A stretch of 64,000 bases of DNA from Ponticoccus litoralis (GCF_039769985.1 NZ_JBDNCH010000002.1:2790001-2854000), one strand, 5' to 3'; shown: positions 18,024 to 27,606, numbered from the stretch's first letter. Numbers and translations are program-made. The notes: generated from the letters alone by a model not told the origin.

Positions 18024-18686
18024 TCAGGCCCCGGAGCGTTCCGGCAGGTCGGCCACGAGGCCGGGCAGGGCGGTCCACTCCGCGAAGGCCAGCCGGTGCG
18101 GCATCGCGGCGACAGGCCCCTTCCGGTAGCCCTCTGTGAACAGCAGGAAGGGCACATCCGCGTTCACCGCCGTATCGGCATCCACCTCGCTGTCGCCGAC
18201 ATAAAGCCCCGGCCCGCCGCCAAGCGCCGCGAAGGCCGCCTTCAAGGGCGCGGGGTCGGGCTTGTGCACGGGCAGGCTGTCGCCGCCGTAGATGCAGTCG
18301 AAGTAGCGGGCAAGGCCAAGGTGGTCTAGCACCGCATGGGTCGGCCCCAGCGGTTTGTTGGTGCAGATCCCCAGCGCGTGGCCCCGGGCCACCAGCGCGT
18401 CCAGCGCATCGACCACGCCCGGGTAGGGCCGCGTCAGGGTGACGGCGCCGCGATAGCGTTCCATGAAGGCGGCGTGCAGGGGCTCTTGTTCGCTGTCGGG
18501 GATGTCGCGGGCGCGGCGCATCTTCTGCACGAAGACCTTGACGCCGTTGCCGATGAAACCGCGCGCCTCAGCCAGCGTGATGGGCGCGCAGCCCTGTTCC
18601 CGAAGCAGCGCGTTGGCGATGCCCTGCAGGTCGGGGACGCTGTCGATCAGGGTTCCGTCGAGGTCGAAGACGATACGGGCTGTCAT
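18024..18686 (-). CDS. gph: Phosphoglycolate phosphatase (HAD family)
   Basis: A 220-residue HAD hydrolase. Motif I is VFDLDGTLIDSVPDL (nucleophile Asp), motif II is GICTNKP, the motif III Lys is in VHKPDP, and motif IV is YVGDSEVDADTA. The cap domain follows the first motif. It dephosphorylates 2-phosphoglycolate, a by-product of oxidative DNA damage repair and RuBisCO oxygenation. The ATG overlaps the stop of the upstream thioredoxin-like gene (ATGA), and rpe lies further upstream, a common grouping. Confidence 0.92.
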   Translation of the reverse strand: MTARIVFDLDGTLIDSVPDLQGIANALLREQGCAPITLAEARGFIGNGVKVFVQKMRRARDIPDSEQEPLHAAFMERYRGAVTLTRPYPGVVDALDALVARGHALGICTNKPLGPTHAVLDHLGLARYFDCIYGGDSLPVHKPDPAPLKAAFAALGGGPGLYVGDSEVDADTAVNADVPFLLFTEGYRKGPVAAMPHRLAFAEWTALPGLVADLPERSGA

Positions 18687-19234
18687 GCGGCTTTCCATTT
18701 GATTGAACATCCCACCGAGGGCACCTGCGCGCGCGGGCCTTCGCCGGTTTCGGCCACCTGTTTCATGGCCTCGTAGAGATCGCGGCGGGCGTCCTTTTCG
18801 GCGGCCCTCCCCGAGGCGTCGAGGCGGCCCCGGTATTGCAGGCCCAGCCCGGCGTCGAAACCGAAGAAATCCGGCGTGCAGGCGGCGCCATAGGCGCGGG
18901 CGACGGACTGGGTCTGGTCGTGCAGGTAGGGAAAGGGGAAGGCGCGGGCCTGCGCCATCTCCTGCATTGCCGGGAAGTCGTCGGCGGGGTGGCTGGTCGC
19001 GTCGTTCGAGCAGATCGCCGCCACGCCGATACCGAGCGCCCGCAGGTCGCGCGCGTCGCGGATGATGCGGTCCAGAACCGCAAGGACATAGGGGCAATGG
19101 TTGCAGATGAAGAGGATCAGCGTGCCGCGGTCGCCCCGGATGTCGGACAGCGCATAGGTCTGGCCGTCGGTGGCGGGCAGCGAGAAATCCGGTGCCTGCC
19201 AGCCGAAGTCGCAGAGCGGAGGAGAGACGGCCAT
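18683..19234 (-). CDS. Thioredoxin-like (AhpC/TSA-type) protein
   Basis: A 183-residue thioredoxin-fold protein. ILFICNHCPYVLAVLDRI carries the CxxC-derived motif NHCPYV found in the DUF899/redoxin-like group, with the peroxidatic-type Cys kept, and ATPDFFGFD-like segments follow (here CTPDFFGFDAGLGLQYRG). Probably a thiol oxidoreductase of unknown partner. It overlaps gph by four bases and follows rpe by about 156 bases. Confidence 0.82.
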   Translation of the reverse strand: MAVSPPLCDFGWQAPDFSLPATDGQTYALSDIRGDRGTLILFICNHCPYVLAVLDRIIRDARDLRALGIGVAAICSNDATSHPADDFPAMQEMAQARAFPFPYLHDQTQSVARAYGAACTPDFFGFDAGLGLQYRGRLDASGRAAEKDARRDLYEAMKQVAETGEGPRAQVPSVGCSIKWKAA

Positions 19235-19390
19235 GGGGGCTCCTTCTGTGCGGGTGGTGGGGCCGGTGGCAGACCCCGGGCTGTTGCGCGGTCCGGGCCG
19301 AAGCCCGGGCAGGGGATGCGGCGCCGTCTTGCCGCCGGTTCCCGGCGGTCAGGGGCCGGAGCGGCGGGTAGGGGGCAGGGGCGCGCCCGG

Positions 19391-20087
19391 TCAGGCGGTC
19401 TTCTGGCCTGCCGTGGCGGCGGCGCGGATGGCGGCGATGTTCTCCCCGTAGACGCCCGGGGTGTCGACCGAGCCGCCGCGGAAGACCGCGGACCCGGCGA
19501 CAAGGGAATCCGCCCCGGCCTCTGCCACCAGCGGTGCGGTCACCGGGTCGATGCCGCCGTCGACCTCGGATATGGATCGGGCGGTCGCCGATGGCAGCGC
19601 GGATGGTGCGGATCTTGGCGGTCATGTCGAGGAACTTCTGTCCGCCGAAACCGGGGTTCACGGTCATCACCAGCACCATGTCGGCAAGGTCCAGCAGCGG
19701 CAGGGCGGCCTCGGCGGGCGTGCCGGGGTTCAGCGCGACACCGGCCTTCATGCCCGCGGCGCGGGTTGCCTGAAGCGTGCGGTGGATGTGCGGCCCGGCC
19801 TCGACATGGGCGGTGAGGAAGTCGGCGCCCGCCTCGGCATAGGCCTCGATGTAGGGATCGACCGGGGCGATCATCAGGTGGACGTCCATCACCGTCTTCA
19901 CATGCGGACGAAAGGCCTTCACCGCGGGCGGACCGAATGTGAGGTTGGGCACGAAGTGGCCGTCCATCACGTCCACATGCACCCAGTCGGCGCCCTGCGC
20001 CTCGATGGCGCGGATCTCCTGCCCGAAGTTGGCGAAATCGGCGGAGAGGATGGAGGGGGCGATCTTGATCGAACGGTCGAAGCTCAT
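19391..20087 (-). CDS. rpe: Ribulose-phosphate 3-epimerase (one-base insertion as sequenced)
   Basis: Repaired length is 231 residues. It interconverts ribulose 5-phosphate and xylulose 5-phosphate. The catalytic and metal-binding parts are visible: IAPSILSADFANFG, HVDVMDGHFVPNLTFGP, DVHLM, VMTVNPGFGGQKF, and the phosphate-binding EVDGGIDPVTA. The frame breaks in ...PIHI(E)VDGG, where ATCGAGG is written ATCCGAGG (extra base at about 19568). Removing one base restores the end LVAGSAVFRGG and a stop at 19391. This is a central-metabolism gene, so an error is much more likely than loss. Confidence 0.88.
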
Positions 20088-20713
20088 GGACGGAATCCTT
20101 TGCGGGCGGTGCGTGGCTGCGCCCGTTCTACGCGCGGCGGGGCGGGGGCGCCAGTGGCGGCGGCGGGACCGGGGCTCTGCCGTCGCCATTGTCTTTCGGA
20201 CCGATGGCGCGACGATGACGCCCCCCGAGGTATTTTGGGACCAAAGAAGCAGGGTGTGGGAGCGGTCTTGCGTGTGGCGAGAGGGTCCTTCGGGGTCGAC
20301 GCAGGCTTGCCGGTTGCAGGCGGGTCTTTCGGGAGAGCGGGACAGGCTTTGGTGTGGCTCGGCTTTGGATCGAGGGGCGTGCCTTCATGAGGATCGCGTG
20401 TTGCGAGAGCAAGGGCAACCTTCGGGGAGGGGGAAGAGAAGCGCGCCTTCGAGGGCGCGGCGTGGCGAGGAAGATTCTGCGTCTGCGGGACGGCGGCGTT
20501 GCGGTTGCCGGGGCATCCTGCCGTTTGGTCTGATGGTGACGTGGGGGATGACCTGCGGTGTCGCGAGGGTGGCCCCCTCGGCCACGACCGGTGCCGCCGC
20601 GTTAGCCCCTCGGCAACGACCGGTATCCCGGGGAGCCACCGCAAGGTCCGTCGGACTGCCGCCGCGCCATTGTCCTGCGGCGCGGCGGCGGGACCGGGCT
20701 GACCGGTGCGGGA
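20088..20713. other. Gene-free 626 bases upstream of rpe
   Basis: Open frames here are compositionally odd (Pro/Ser/Arg-rich) and match nothing I know, so I call none. The stretch holds one copy of a 28-nt recurring element (20222-20249). It also has a 19-bp direct repeat (CCCCTCGGCCACGACCGGT at 20574-20592 and a one-mismatch copy at 20606-20624). Confidence 0.5.
20222..20249 (+). repeat. Recurring 28-nt element, copy 2
   Basis: CCCCCGAGGTATTTT followed by GGGACCAAAGAAG. Near-identical copies occur at 3536-3564 (minus strand, inside bufB) and 22699-22726 (plus strand). The function is unknown. Confidence 0.8.
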
Positions 20714-21652
20714 TCAGCCCCTGCGGAAGGTGCGGTCGAGTTCGGGCGAGATCGGGATATGCTCCGATTCGTCGCCCGGGGGCAGGCGGAAGGGGCCGTT
20801 TTCCCAGTCGGCGGCTTTCCAGGCTTCCTTGGCTTCTTCGATCCGGTCCTTCGACGACGAGACGAAGTTCCACCAGATGTAGCGGCTTTCGCCCAGTGTC
20901 GCCCCGCCGAGCGCCATCAGCCGCGCGCCCTGCGGGCCGTTACCGTCACGCCGATCCGGTCGCCGGGGCGGAAGATCATCATGCGACCGGCCTCATAGGT
21001 CTCGCCGGCGATCTCCACCGAGCCCTCGGATGACATAGAGCCCCCGGTCCTCGTGCTCGTCCGGCAGCGGCCGTGGCCTGCCCGGTTGCAGCGTCACGTC
21101 GAGATAGAAGGTTTCCGACTGCATGGTCACCGGGCTGGTCTGCCCGTAGGCGCTGCCGAGGATCAGCCGGGCCTCGACGCCACTGTCGCTTATCACCGGC
21201 AGGGCCTCGCGTCCGTGGTGCTCGAAATCCGGGGCCATGTCCTCGCGGTCCTCGGGCAGGGCGATCCAGGTCTGCACGCCGAAGAGGCTGTGGCGGGTCC
21301 TGCGGGTGCTGGCCGAGGTGCGTTCGGAATGGGTGACGCCGCGCCCGGCTGTCATCCAGTTGACCTCTCCGGGATAGATCATCTGGTGGGTGCCGAGGCT
21401 GTCGCGGTGCTCGAACTCGCCCTGATAGAGGTAGGTGACGGTGCCGAGGCCGATATGGGGGTGCGGGCGCACGTCGATGCCGCCCTCGGTGATGAACTCG
21501 GCAGGACCCATCTGGTCGAAGAAGATGAAGGGGCCGACCATCTGCCGCTGCGGCGCGGGCAGGGCGCGGCGCACCTCGAAGCCGCCGATGTCGCGGGCGC
21601 GCGGGATGATCAGCGTTTCGGGTGTGCCGCCGTGGGTGGGATTCCAGCTCAT
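20714..21652 (-). CDS. Pirin-family protein (two compensating indels as sequenced)
   Basis: Repaired length is 312 residues. The N-terminal cupin has RPHPHIGLGTVTYL (two His), the GEFEHRDSLG segment, and MTAGRGVTHSER (His). The C-terminal cupin contains IWWNFVSSSKDRIEEA, a pirin hallmark. An extra base near 21028 (ATCGAGG read as ATCCGAGG) and a missing C near 20935 break the frame for about 90 bases; correcting both gives one continuous protein. Pirins bind iron and some oxidise quercetin. The role here is unknown. Confidence 0.85.
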
Positions 21653-21780
21653 GTCAGGGTCCTCCGGGGCGCCGGGGTGGCACCGCTATGCCCCGAAGGT
21701 AGGCCCGTCGCCGCGCTGCGCAATGCGAAGGAGTGGTGCGCCTGCGCACAGAATCCGGGCCCGCGTGGCGAAGCGTGCGT

Positions 21781-22302
21781 TCAGCCGACGATCAGCTGTT
21801 TCAGCTGCAGGGCTTCGTGTTCCAGCTGCGTCAGGCGGAAGTTCACCGCGTCGCCGATGGTGATCATCCCGGCGAGACCGCTGTCGTCGACCACCGGCAT
21901 GTGGCGGAAGCGCCCCTCGGTCATGCGCTTCAGCACGGTCACGAGCAGGTCGTCGGGGGTGCAGGTCTCGACCTTGTGGGTCATCACCTCTTCGACCTTC
22001 TGGGGCAGGGTCTGGCCCGGGGTTTCGGCCAGCTTGCGGACGATGTCGCGCTCGGAGAGGATGCCGATCAGCGCGCCGGTGGCATCGGTCACCAGAAGCG
22101 CGCCGATCCGCTTGTCGCGCAGGTGGACAACCGCCTCGTGCAGGGTTTCCTGCGGGCGGATGGTGAAGGTCTCGGAGCCCTTTGCCTTCAGCACATCCTG
22201 CACGCTGGCCTTGGAGGGGGCCATGTTGCTGTCCAGGGACTGGCTGGAGGTGCGTTCGACCGTGTCGTCACCGCGCGTGTGGGGCTGGTAGGATGCGGGC
22301 AT
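21781..22302 (-). CDS. CBS-domain pair protein
   Basis: A 173-residue protein. Two CBS motifs follow a variable N-terminus: VQDVLKAKG...GALIGILSERDIVRKLAE and VEEVMTHKVETCTPDDLL...HMPVVDDSGLAGMITIGD. Stand-alone CBS pairs usually bind adenine nucleotides and regulate a partner. The C-terminal helix (HEALQLKQLIVG) is typical of this Rhodobacterales form. The start is uncertain: ATG 22302 has a GAGGG-like site, whereas ATG 22224 fits family length better but has none. Confidence 0.85.
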   Translation of the reverse strand: MPASYQPHTRGDDTVERTSSQSLDSNMAPSKASVQDVLKAKGSETFTIRPQETLHEAVVHLRDKRIGALLVTDATGALIGILSERDIVRKLAETPGQTLPQKVEEVMTHKVETCTPDDLLVTVLKRMTEGRFRHMPVVDDSGLAGMITIGDAVNFRLTQLEHEALQLKQLIVG

Positions 22303-22381
22303 GAAGGGGACCCTCTTGAATGTCCTTGGGGGCCGTGTCATCAGCCTACGTCCAAACGCACCACCTTGAGAAGAGTTGCTT

Positions 22382-22567
22382 TTGACCCCTGTCCTGACCC
22401 CCGTCACCGCCACGCTGATCTTTGTCGCGGGCTGCCTTGCCGGCTACCAGTATCGCCGGACCTGGAAGGCCGGGGGCGCGCGGTGGAAGCTGTGGCTTTA
22501 CGGGATGGTGGCGGCGGCGGCGCTTTTGACGCTGGGATTCGTGCCCATGGTCGCGCCGGCGTCCTGA
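22382..22567 (+). CDS. Small two-segment membrane protein, unknown
   Basis: A 61-residue protein. I prefer the TTG at 22382 (MTPVLTPVTATLIFVAGCLA) because GAGAAG lies about eight bases upstream. Two hydrophobic segments (about 7-22 and 40-58) flank a basic loop YQYRRTWKAGGARWK. The coding pattern is convincing and the product looks like a small inner-membrane protein. No family recognised. It is divergent from the CBS gene. Confidence 0.5.
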   Translation: MTPVLTPVTATLIFVAGCLAGYQYRRTWKAGGARWKLWLYGMVAAAALLTLGFVPMVAPAS

Positions 22568-22698
22568 CCCTTCGCCCTGGCCTGAACCGGTCGGTTCGGA
22601 GGGGCTTTCCGGCTGCGCAGGGGCTTTCTTGCCGGTGCCGCCTTCGCCTTTGGCAGCCTGGGGAAGGGGGCGCTGCCCCCCGGCCCTTTGCGGGCCTC

Positions 22699-22726
22699 CC
22701 CCCGGGGTATTTTCGGACAGAAGAAG
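22699..22726 (+). repeat. Recurring 28-nt element, copy 3
   Basis: CCCCCGGGGTATTTT followed by CGGACAGAAGAAG. It differs at four positions from the copies at 3536-3564 and 20222-20249. It lies in the 239-base space between the small membrane protein and nqrM. Confidence 0.8.
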
Positions 22727-22806
22727 ATCTGGGCGCCTTCAGAGGCCGGGCGCCTCGGGGCGATCGGGGGGGCGCGGGAAGACGAGGGCTGGGCCCGCGG
22801 CGGGGC

Positions 22807-23046
22807 TCAGGCCTCGTCCTGTTCCATCTGGTCGAGCATCTTCCTGGCGCGTGGGCAGCCCGCCAGGCGTTCGCGCAGCGGGCTGTCCGGGTCGATGTCC
22901 TTGTTGCAGACAAGGCATTGGTCCGCATCGGAAATCGCGTTGAGGCCCCCGCAGCTGCCCTTGATCGTCTTGCCCTGGAACATCACGCCGAGCGCCATGC
23001 CGAGCATGACGATCAGAAGGAGGCAGAAGGCGAGGATATAGGTCAT
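22807..23046 (-). CDS. nqrM: Na+-NQR maturation factor NqrM
   Basis: A 79-residue protein. One N-terminal membrane helix (MTYILAFCLLLIVMLGMALG) is followed by the conserved KGSCGGLNAI and a CLVCNKD pair. The cysteines are the family hallmark and are thought to deliver iron for the intramembrane Fe centre between NqrD and NqrE. It begins 16 bases after apbE on the same strand. The pair is divergent from nqrA-F, whereas in many genomes these genes follow nqrF. Confidence 0.9.
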   Translation of the reverse strand: MTYILAFCLLLIVMLGMALGVMFQGKTIKGSCGGLNAISDADQCLVCNKDIDPDSPLRERLAGCPRARKMLDQMEQDEA

Positions 23047-23062
23047 GCGGGGCCTTTCGCGG

Positions 23063-24091
23063 TTACGCGGTCAGCGTGTCGAAACGCGGGCTGGGGATGG
23101 CTTTGAAAGCCATGTCGGCACCCGCGCCGTCGCGATCAAGGAAGAGCACGGCGAGGTCACGCTCTTGTGCGATTTCCAGACCGCGCTCCGAGCCCAGGGC
23201 CAGAAGGGCGGTGGCCCAGGCATCGGCCAGCATCGCGTCTTCTGTCAGGACCGTCACCGAGGCGGTGCGATGGGTGACCGGGCGGCCGGTGGTGGCGTCG
23301 AGGATGTGCGAGAAGCGCTGGCCGTTTTCTTCGAAATAGTTGCGGTAGTCGCCCGAGGTGGCCATGCCGAGATCCGACAGGCCGATCACGCGGGAGATGC
23401 CGCGATCACGGGCCAGCGGCTGCTCGATGCCGATCTGCCAGGGCTGGCCATCGGGGTTCAGACCGGCGGTATAGAGGTCGCCGCCGATTTCCACCATGAA
23501 GTCGGAGATGCCGAAGTCGCGCACGGCGCGGGCCACTTCGTCGACGCCGAAGCCCTTGCCGATGGCTGACACGTAGATCTCGGCGCGCGGGTCCAGCTTG
23601 CGCAGGGCGCGGTCCTGAACCTCGATCATGCGGGACTGGCCCGAGGCCTCCATCGCGGCGGCGAGGGTGGCGTCGTCGGGGCGATGGGCCGCGCCCTTGG
23701 CGCCGAAGCCCCAGGCGTCGATCAGCGGGCCCACGGTGACGTCGAAACGCCCGTCAGAGCCCGCGTGCACGGCGTCCGCCGCCTGCATGACGCGGGCGAA
23801 CTCCGGCGAGACCGCGAAGGGTTCGGTCGAGCGCGACGCGTTGAAGCGCGAGATTTCCGAGGATGCTTCCCAGTTCGACATCTGTGCGGTCACGCGGCCA
23901 AGGCGCTTGTCGACGGCGGCCTGAAGCTCTGCCTTGTCGACCTTGTTCGAGTGGTCGACGGCGACGATGGAATAGGAAGTGCCCATCGTCCGCCCGGCGA
24001 GCTCCAGCACATTCCAGCCGTCCTTGCAGGCGGCAAGGGCAAGCGGCATGACGAGGAAGCTGCGGCGAGAGAGCTTGAAAAGATCGGACAC
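23063..24091 (-). CDS. apbE: FAD:protein FMN transferase
   Basis: A 342-residue protein that attaches FMN covalently to the SGAT-type threonines of NqrB and NqrC. I chose the GTG at 24091 because GGAGG lies eight bases upstream. The N-terminus has a twin-arginine-like SRRSFLVM and a lipobox (LALAAC), so it is a periplasm-facing lipoprotein. Motifs: GTSYSI, DVTVGPLIDAWGFG, YVSAIGKGFGVDEVA, MVEIGGDLYTAG, HILDATTGRPV and MLADAWATALLALG. It is intact and co-transcribed with nqrM. Confidence 0.94.
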   Translation of the reverse strand: MSDLFKLSRRSFLVMPLALAACKDGWNVLELAGRTMGTSYSIVAVDHSNKVDKAELQAAVDKRLGRVTAQMSNWEASSEISRFNASRSTEPFAVSPEFARVMQAADAVHAGSDGRFDVTVGPLIDAWGFGAKGAAHRPDDATLAAAMEASGQSRMIEVQDRALRKLDPRAEIYVSAIGKGFGVDEVARAVRDFGISDFMVEIGGDLYTAGLNPDGQPWQIGIEQPLARDRGISRVIGLSDLGMATSGDYRNYFEENGQRFSHILDATTGRPVTHRTASVTVLTEDAMLADAWATALLALGSERGLEIAQERDLAVLFLDRDGAGADMAFKAIPSPRFDTLTA

Positions 24092-24259
24092 GGTTCTGGC
24101 CTCCAAGGGGAGTTGATCTGAGGTCTTGATGCGTTGACGGGCTTCTGCGCGGTTTTTCGACGCAATTCAATGTCCGACCCTGATTTTTATTGTCGCAGAC
24201 CTTTCAAAAGTCGGGCGACCGACGCATAAGACGCCAAAATCAACGACAGGACTGACGAC

Positions 24260-25604
24260 GTGCAGCGATTTGATCTTAGCAAAGGTCTAGACGTTCCGGT
24301 CATGGGCGCGCCGGAGGGCGGCATTCAGGATGCGCCGCCGGTGACGACGGTGGCCGTTCTGGGCGATGACTACATCGGGCTGAAACCGCGCCTTGCGGTG
24401 CAGGAAGGCGACGTGGTGGGCGCGGGTGCGCCGATCTTCGCCCATAAGGACACCCCCGATGTTCAGGTCACCGCGCCGGTTACGGGACGAGATCAAGGCA
24501 ATCAACCGGGGCGCGCGGCGCAAGCTGGTCTCGGTCGAGATCGCGGTGGACGACAGCGCGGCGGAGCCCCTGGACTTTTCCGCCGTCGGCGATGTGACCA
24601 CCGTCGAGGGGCTGGTCGAGCGGCTTTGTGCCTCTGGTCTGTGGACGTCGTTCCGCACGCGGCCCTATTCCAAGGTGCCCGACCCGATGACCCGCCCGGC
24701 GGCGATCTATGTCACCGCCATGGACACCGAGCCGCTGGCCGCTGATCCCGCGCCGATCATCGCCGCCGAGGAGAAGGCCTTCGTGCACGGGCTCGAGGCG
24801 ATCATGGGCCTGAGCGAGGGCAATACCTACCTGTGCCAGGCCGCCGATGCCTCGCTGCCCGGCGACACTATCGCGGGCATCCACGTAGCGGGGTTCTCCG
24901 GGCCGCATCCGGCCGGGCTGGCCGGGACTCATATGCATTTCCTGGAGCCGCCGAGCGCCAGCAAGGTGGTCTGGACCATCGGCTACCAGGACGTGATCGC
25001 CATCGGCAAACTGCTGGCGACCGGGCGGCTTGACCCGACCCGCGTGGTGGCGATCTGCGGACCCATGGCACGGCACCCGCGCCTGGTGCGCACGGTTGCG
25101 GGCGCCTCGATGCTGGAGCTTTGCGCCGAGGACCTGGACAGCAAGAAGCCGGTGCGGGTGATTTCCGGCTCGATCCTGTCGGGGCGGATGGGGGCGGGCG
25201 AGACCGCCTTCCTTGGCCGCTACGCACGGCAGATCACGCTGATCGAGGAAGACCGCGAGCAGATCCCGCTGGGCTGGATCCGTCCGATGCCCGGCAAATA
25301 CGCGGTGCAGCCGGTGCTGGGCTCTGCCTTCGCGAAGAAGCTTTACGCGCTGACCTCGAACCTGAACGGCGGACGCCGGGCCATGGTGCCGATCGGCACC
25401 TTCGAAAGGCTGATGCCGCAGGACTACCTGCCGACGCAGCTGCTGCGGGCGTTGCTGGTGATGGACACCGACACGGCGCAGGCGCTGGGGGCGCTGGAGC
25501 TGGACGAGGAAGACGTGGCGCTCTGCGGCTTTGCCTGCCCCGCCAAATACGAGTATGGCATCGCGCTGCGCGACAGCCTGACCAAGATCGAAAAGGAGGG
25601 CTAG
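24260..25604 (+). CDS. nqrA: Na+-NQR subunit A (one-base insertion as sequenced)
   Basis: Repaired length is 447 residues, matching the family (about 446). GTG start at 24260. It begins VQRFDLSKGLDVPVMGAPEG-like and holds IFAHKDTPDVQVTAPV, then AINRGARRKL. Between these the frame shifts at about 24489, where GGGCGAG appears as GGGACGAG; dropping the A restores it. NqrA is the peripheral cytoplasmic subunit near the ubiquinone site. First gene of nqrABCDEF. Function assumes the indel is a sequence error. Confidence 0.93.
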
Positions 25605-25607
25605 GCC

Positions 25608-26807
25608 TTGGGGCTGCGTTCATTCTTCGACAAGATAGAGCCGAATTTCACCAAGGGCGGCAGGTACGAGAAGTACTTCCCGATCTACGAGATGGTGGAA
25701 TCCTTCATCTACACGCCCAAGACGGTGACGACCGTGGCGCCTCATGCGCGGTCCTACATCGACATGAAGCGGATCATGACCTACGTGGTTCTGGCGACGG
25801 TGCCCTGCATCCTCTTCGGGATGTACAACGTCGGGCTTCAGACCAACATGGCAATTGCCGAATACGGCGCCTCTGGCTGGCGCGCGGCGATCATCGAGGC
25901 GCTGGGGATCGGCTTCGACTACAGCAACCCTCTGGCCAATATCCTGCACGGGCTGCTGTATTTCCTGCCGATCTACATCGTGACGCTGGTCGCGGGCGGC
26001 ATCTTCGAGGTGATCTTCTCTGTCGTGCGCGGGCACGAGGTGAACGAGGGCTTCCTTGTGACCTCGATGCTCTACACGCTGATCATGCCGGCCTCTGCGC
26101 CGCTGTGGCAGGTGGCGCTGGGGATCATCTTCGGGGTCGTCATCGGCAAGGAAGTCTTCGGCGGCACCGGCAAGAACTTCCTCAACCCGGCGCTGGTGGG
26201 GCGTGCGTTCCTGTATTTCGCCTATCCGGCGCAGATGTCCGGTGACACGATCTGGACGCCGGTCGACGGCTTTTCCGGTGCGACCGCGCTGTCCATCGGG
26301 GCCAGCGACGGCGTGGCGGCCCTGCCCGAGCGCGGCATCACCTGGATGGATGCCTTTATCGGCACGATCCAGGGCAGCTTTGGCGAGACCTCGACGCTGA
26401 TGGCGCTGATCGGTCTGGCCTTCCTGCTGGTGGTGAAGATCGCCAACTGGCGGCTGGTGGTCGGCTGCCTTGCGGGCATGATCGCCTTCTCGACGCTGCT
26501 GAACGTGATCGGGTCGGACACCAACCCGATGTTCGCGATGCCCTGGTACTGGCACCTCGTGGTGGGCGGCTATGCCTTCGGTCTCGCCTTCATGGTGACG
26601 GAACCGGTTTCCGCCTCGCATACCAACATGGGTCGCTACATCTACGGCGCGCTGATCGGCTTCATGGTCGTCATGATCCGCGTCATCAACCCGGCCTTCC
26701 CGGAAGGCATGATGCTGGCGATCCTCTTCGGCAACGTCTTTGCGCCGCTGATCGACTATTTCGTGGTGCAGGCCAATATCAAGCGGAGGGCAAAGCAACA
26801 TGCCTGA
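25608..26807 (+). CDS. nqrB: Na+-NQR subunit B
   Basis: A 399-residue membrane subunit with TTG start at 25608; AAAGGAGG lies nine bases upstream, overlapping the nqrA end. It has about ten hydrophobic segments. The FMN attachment site is DGFSGATALS (Thr at about residue 226), modified by ApbE. The segment GTGKNFLNPALVGRAFL is conserved. NqrB forms the Na+ channel with riboflavin and FMN cofactors. It overlaps nqrC by eight bases. Confidence 0.96.
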   Translation: MGLRSFFDKIEPNFTKGGRYEKYFPIYEMVESFIYTPKTVTTVAPHARSYIDMKRIMTYVVLATVPCILFGMYNVGLQTNMAIAEYGASGWRAAIIEALGIGFDYSNPLANILHGLLYFLPIYIVTLVAGGIFEVIFSVVRGHEVNEGFLVTSMLYTLIMPASAPLWQVALGIIFGVVIGKEVFGGTGKNFLNPALVGRAFLYFAYPAQMSGDTIWTPVDGFSGATALSIGASDGVAALPERGITWMDAFIGTIQGSFGETSTLMALIGLAFLLVVKIANWRLVVGCLAGMIAFSTLLNVIGSDTNPMFAMPWYWHLVVGGYAFGLAFMVTEPVSASHTNMGRYIYGALIGFMVVMIRVINPAFPEGMMLAILFGNVFAPLIDYFVVQANIKRRAKQHA

Positions 26808-27606
26808 CGATCAGAACAAGGGACCGATCCGCCGCTTCCTGGATGCGCCGCCGGATTCCGTCGCCAAGACCGTGACCGTGGCGGTGGCGCTGTGCCTGGT
26901 GGCCTCGATGGTGGTTTCCGCCGCCGCCGTGGCCCTGCGCCCGGTGCAAGAGGTGAACAAGCAGCGCGACAAGCAGATCAACGTGCTTGAGGTTGCGGGC
27001 GTCTACCAGCCCGGCGACAACGTGCAGGAGGCTTTCGCCGCCTTCGAACCCCACGTGCTGGACCTGTCCATCGGCGAGTTCACCGACCAGTGGGAGATCG
27101 AAGAGTTCGACCAACTGGCCACCGCCAAGGATCCCGCCATCGTGCGGGCGCTGGACGAGGATCCGGCAGGGCTGGGCGGCCAGATGCAGGCCTATCGCAT
27201 GATCTACCTCCTGCGCGACGACGCGGGCGAGATCGACAAGGTGATCCTGCCGGTCGAGGGCTATGGCCTGTGGTCGACGCTCTACGGCTTCATCGCGCTG
27301 GAAGAGAACGGCAACGACATCTTCGGCCTGCAGTTCTACCAGCACGGCGAGACGCCGGGTCTGGGCGCCGAGGTCGACAACCCGCGCTGGAAGGCGCTGT
27401 GGAACGGCAAGAAGCTGCGCGACGACGAGGGCGATCTGGAGATCACCGTCGCCAAGACCGTGCCGCCCGCCGGGCCCGAATTCCACGTCGACGCGCTGGC
27501 CGGCGCGACGCTGACATCCGCCGGGGTGGATAGCCTCGTGCGCTTCTGGATGGGTGAGGCGGGCTATGCCCCCTTCCTCGAACGCCTCAAGGCAGGAGAG
27601 ATCTGA
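26800..27606 (+). CDS. nqrC: Na+-NQR subunit C
   Basis: A 268-residue subunit with one N-terminal membrane helix (VTVAVALCLVASMVVSAAAV) and a periplasmic FMN-binding domain. The covalent FMN site is DALAGATLTS (Thr at about residue 236); the usual Ser before GAT is Ala here, which is tolerated in the family. GLGAEVDNPRWKALWNGK is also characteristic. It overlaps nqrB and nqrD (one base), so translation is coupled. Confidence 0.95.
   Translation: MPDDQNKGPIRRFLDAPPDSVAKTVTVAVALCLVASMVVSAAAVALRPVQEVNKQRDKQINVLEVAGVYQPGDNVQEAFAAFEPHVLDLSIGEFTDQWEIEEFDQLATAKDPAIVRALDEDPAGLGGQMQAYRMIYLLRDDAGEIDKVILPVEGYGLWSTLYGFIALEENGNDIFGLQFYQHGETPGLGAEVDNPRWKALWNGKKLRDDEGDLEITVAKTVPPAGPEFHVDALAGATLTSAGVDSLVRFWMGEAGYAPFLERLKAGEI

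Noticed and set aside
20105..20644. A 186-residue minus-strand frame upstream of rpe
   Set aside because: Pro/Ser/Arg-rich, no ribosome site, overlaps the rpe start, and contains a recurring DNA element. Its coding pattern does not look real.
23063..24106. TTG start of apbE at 24106
   Set aside because: GGAGG is positioned correctly for the GTG at 24091, and the TTG would itself overlap that ribosome site.
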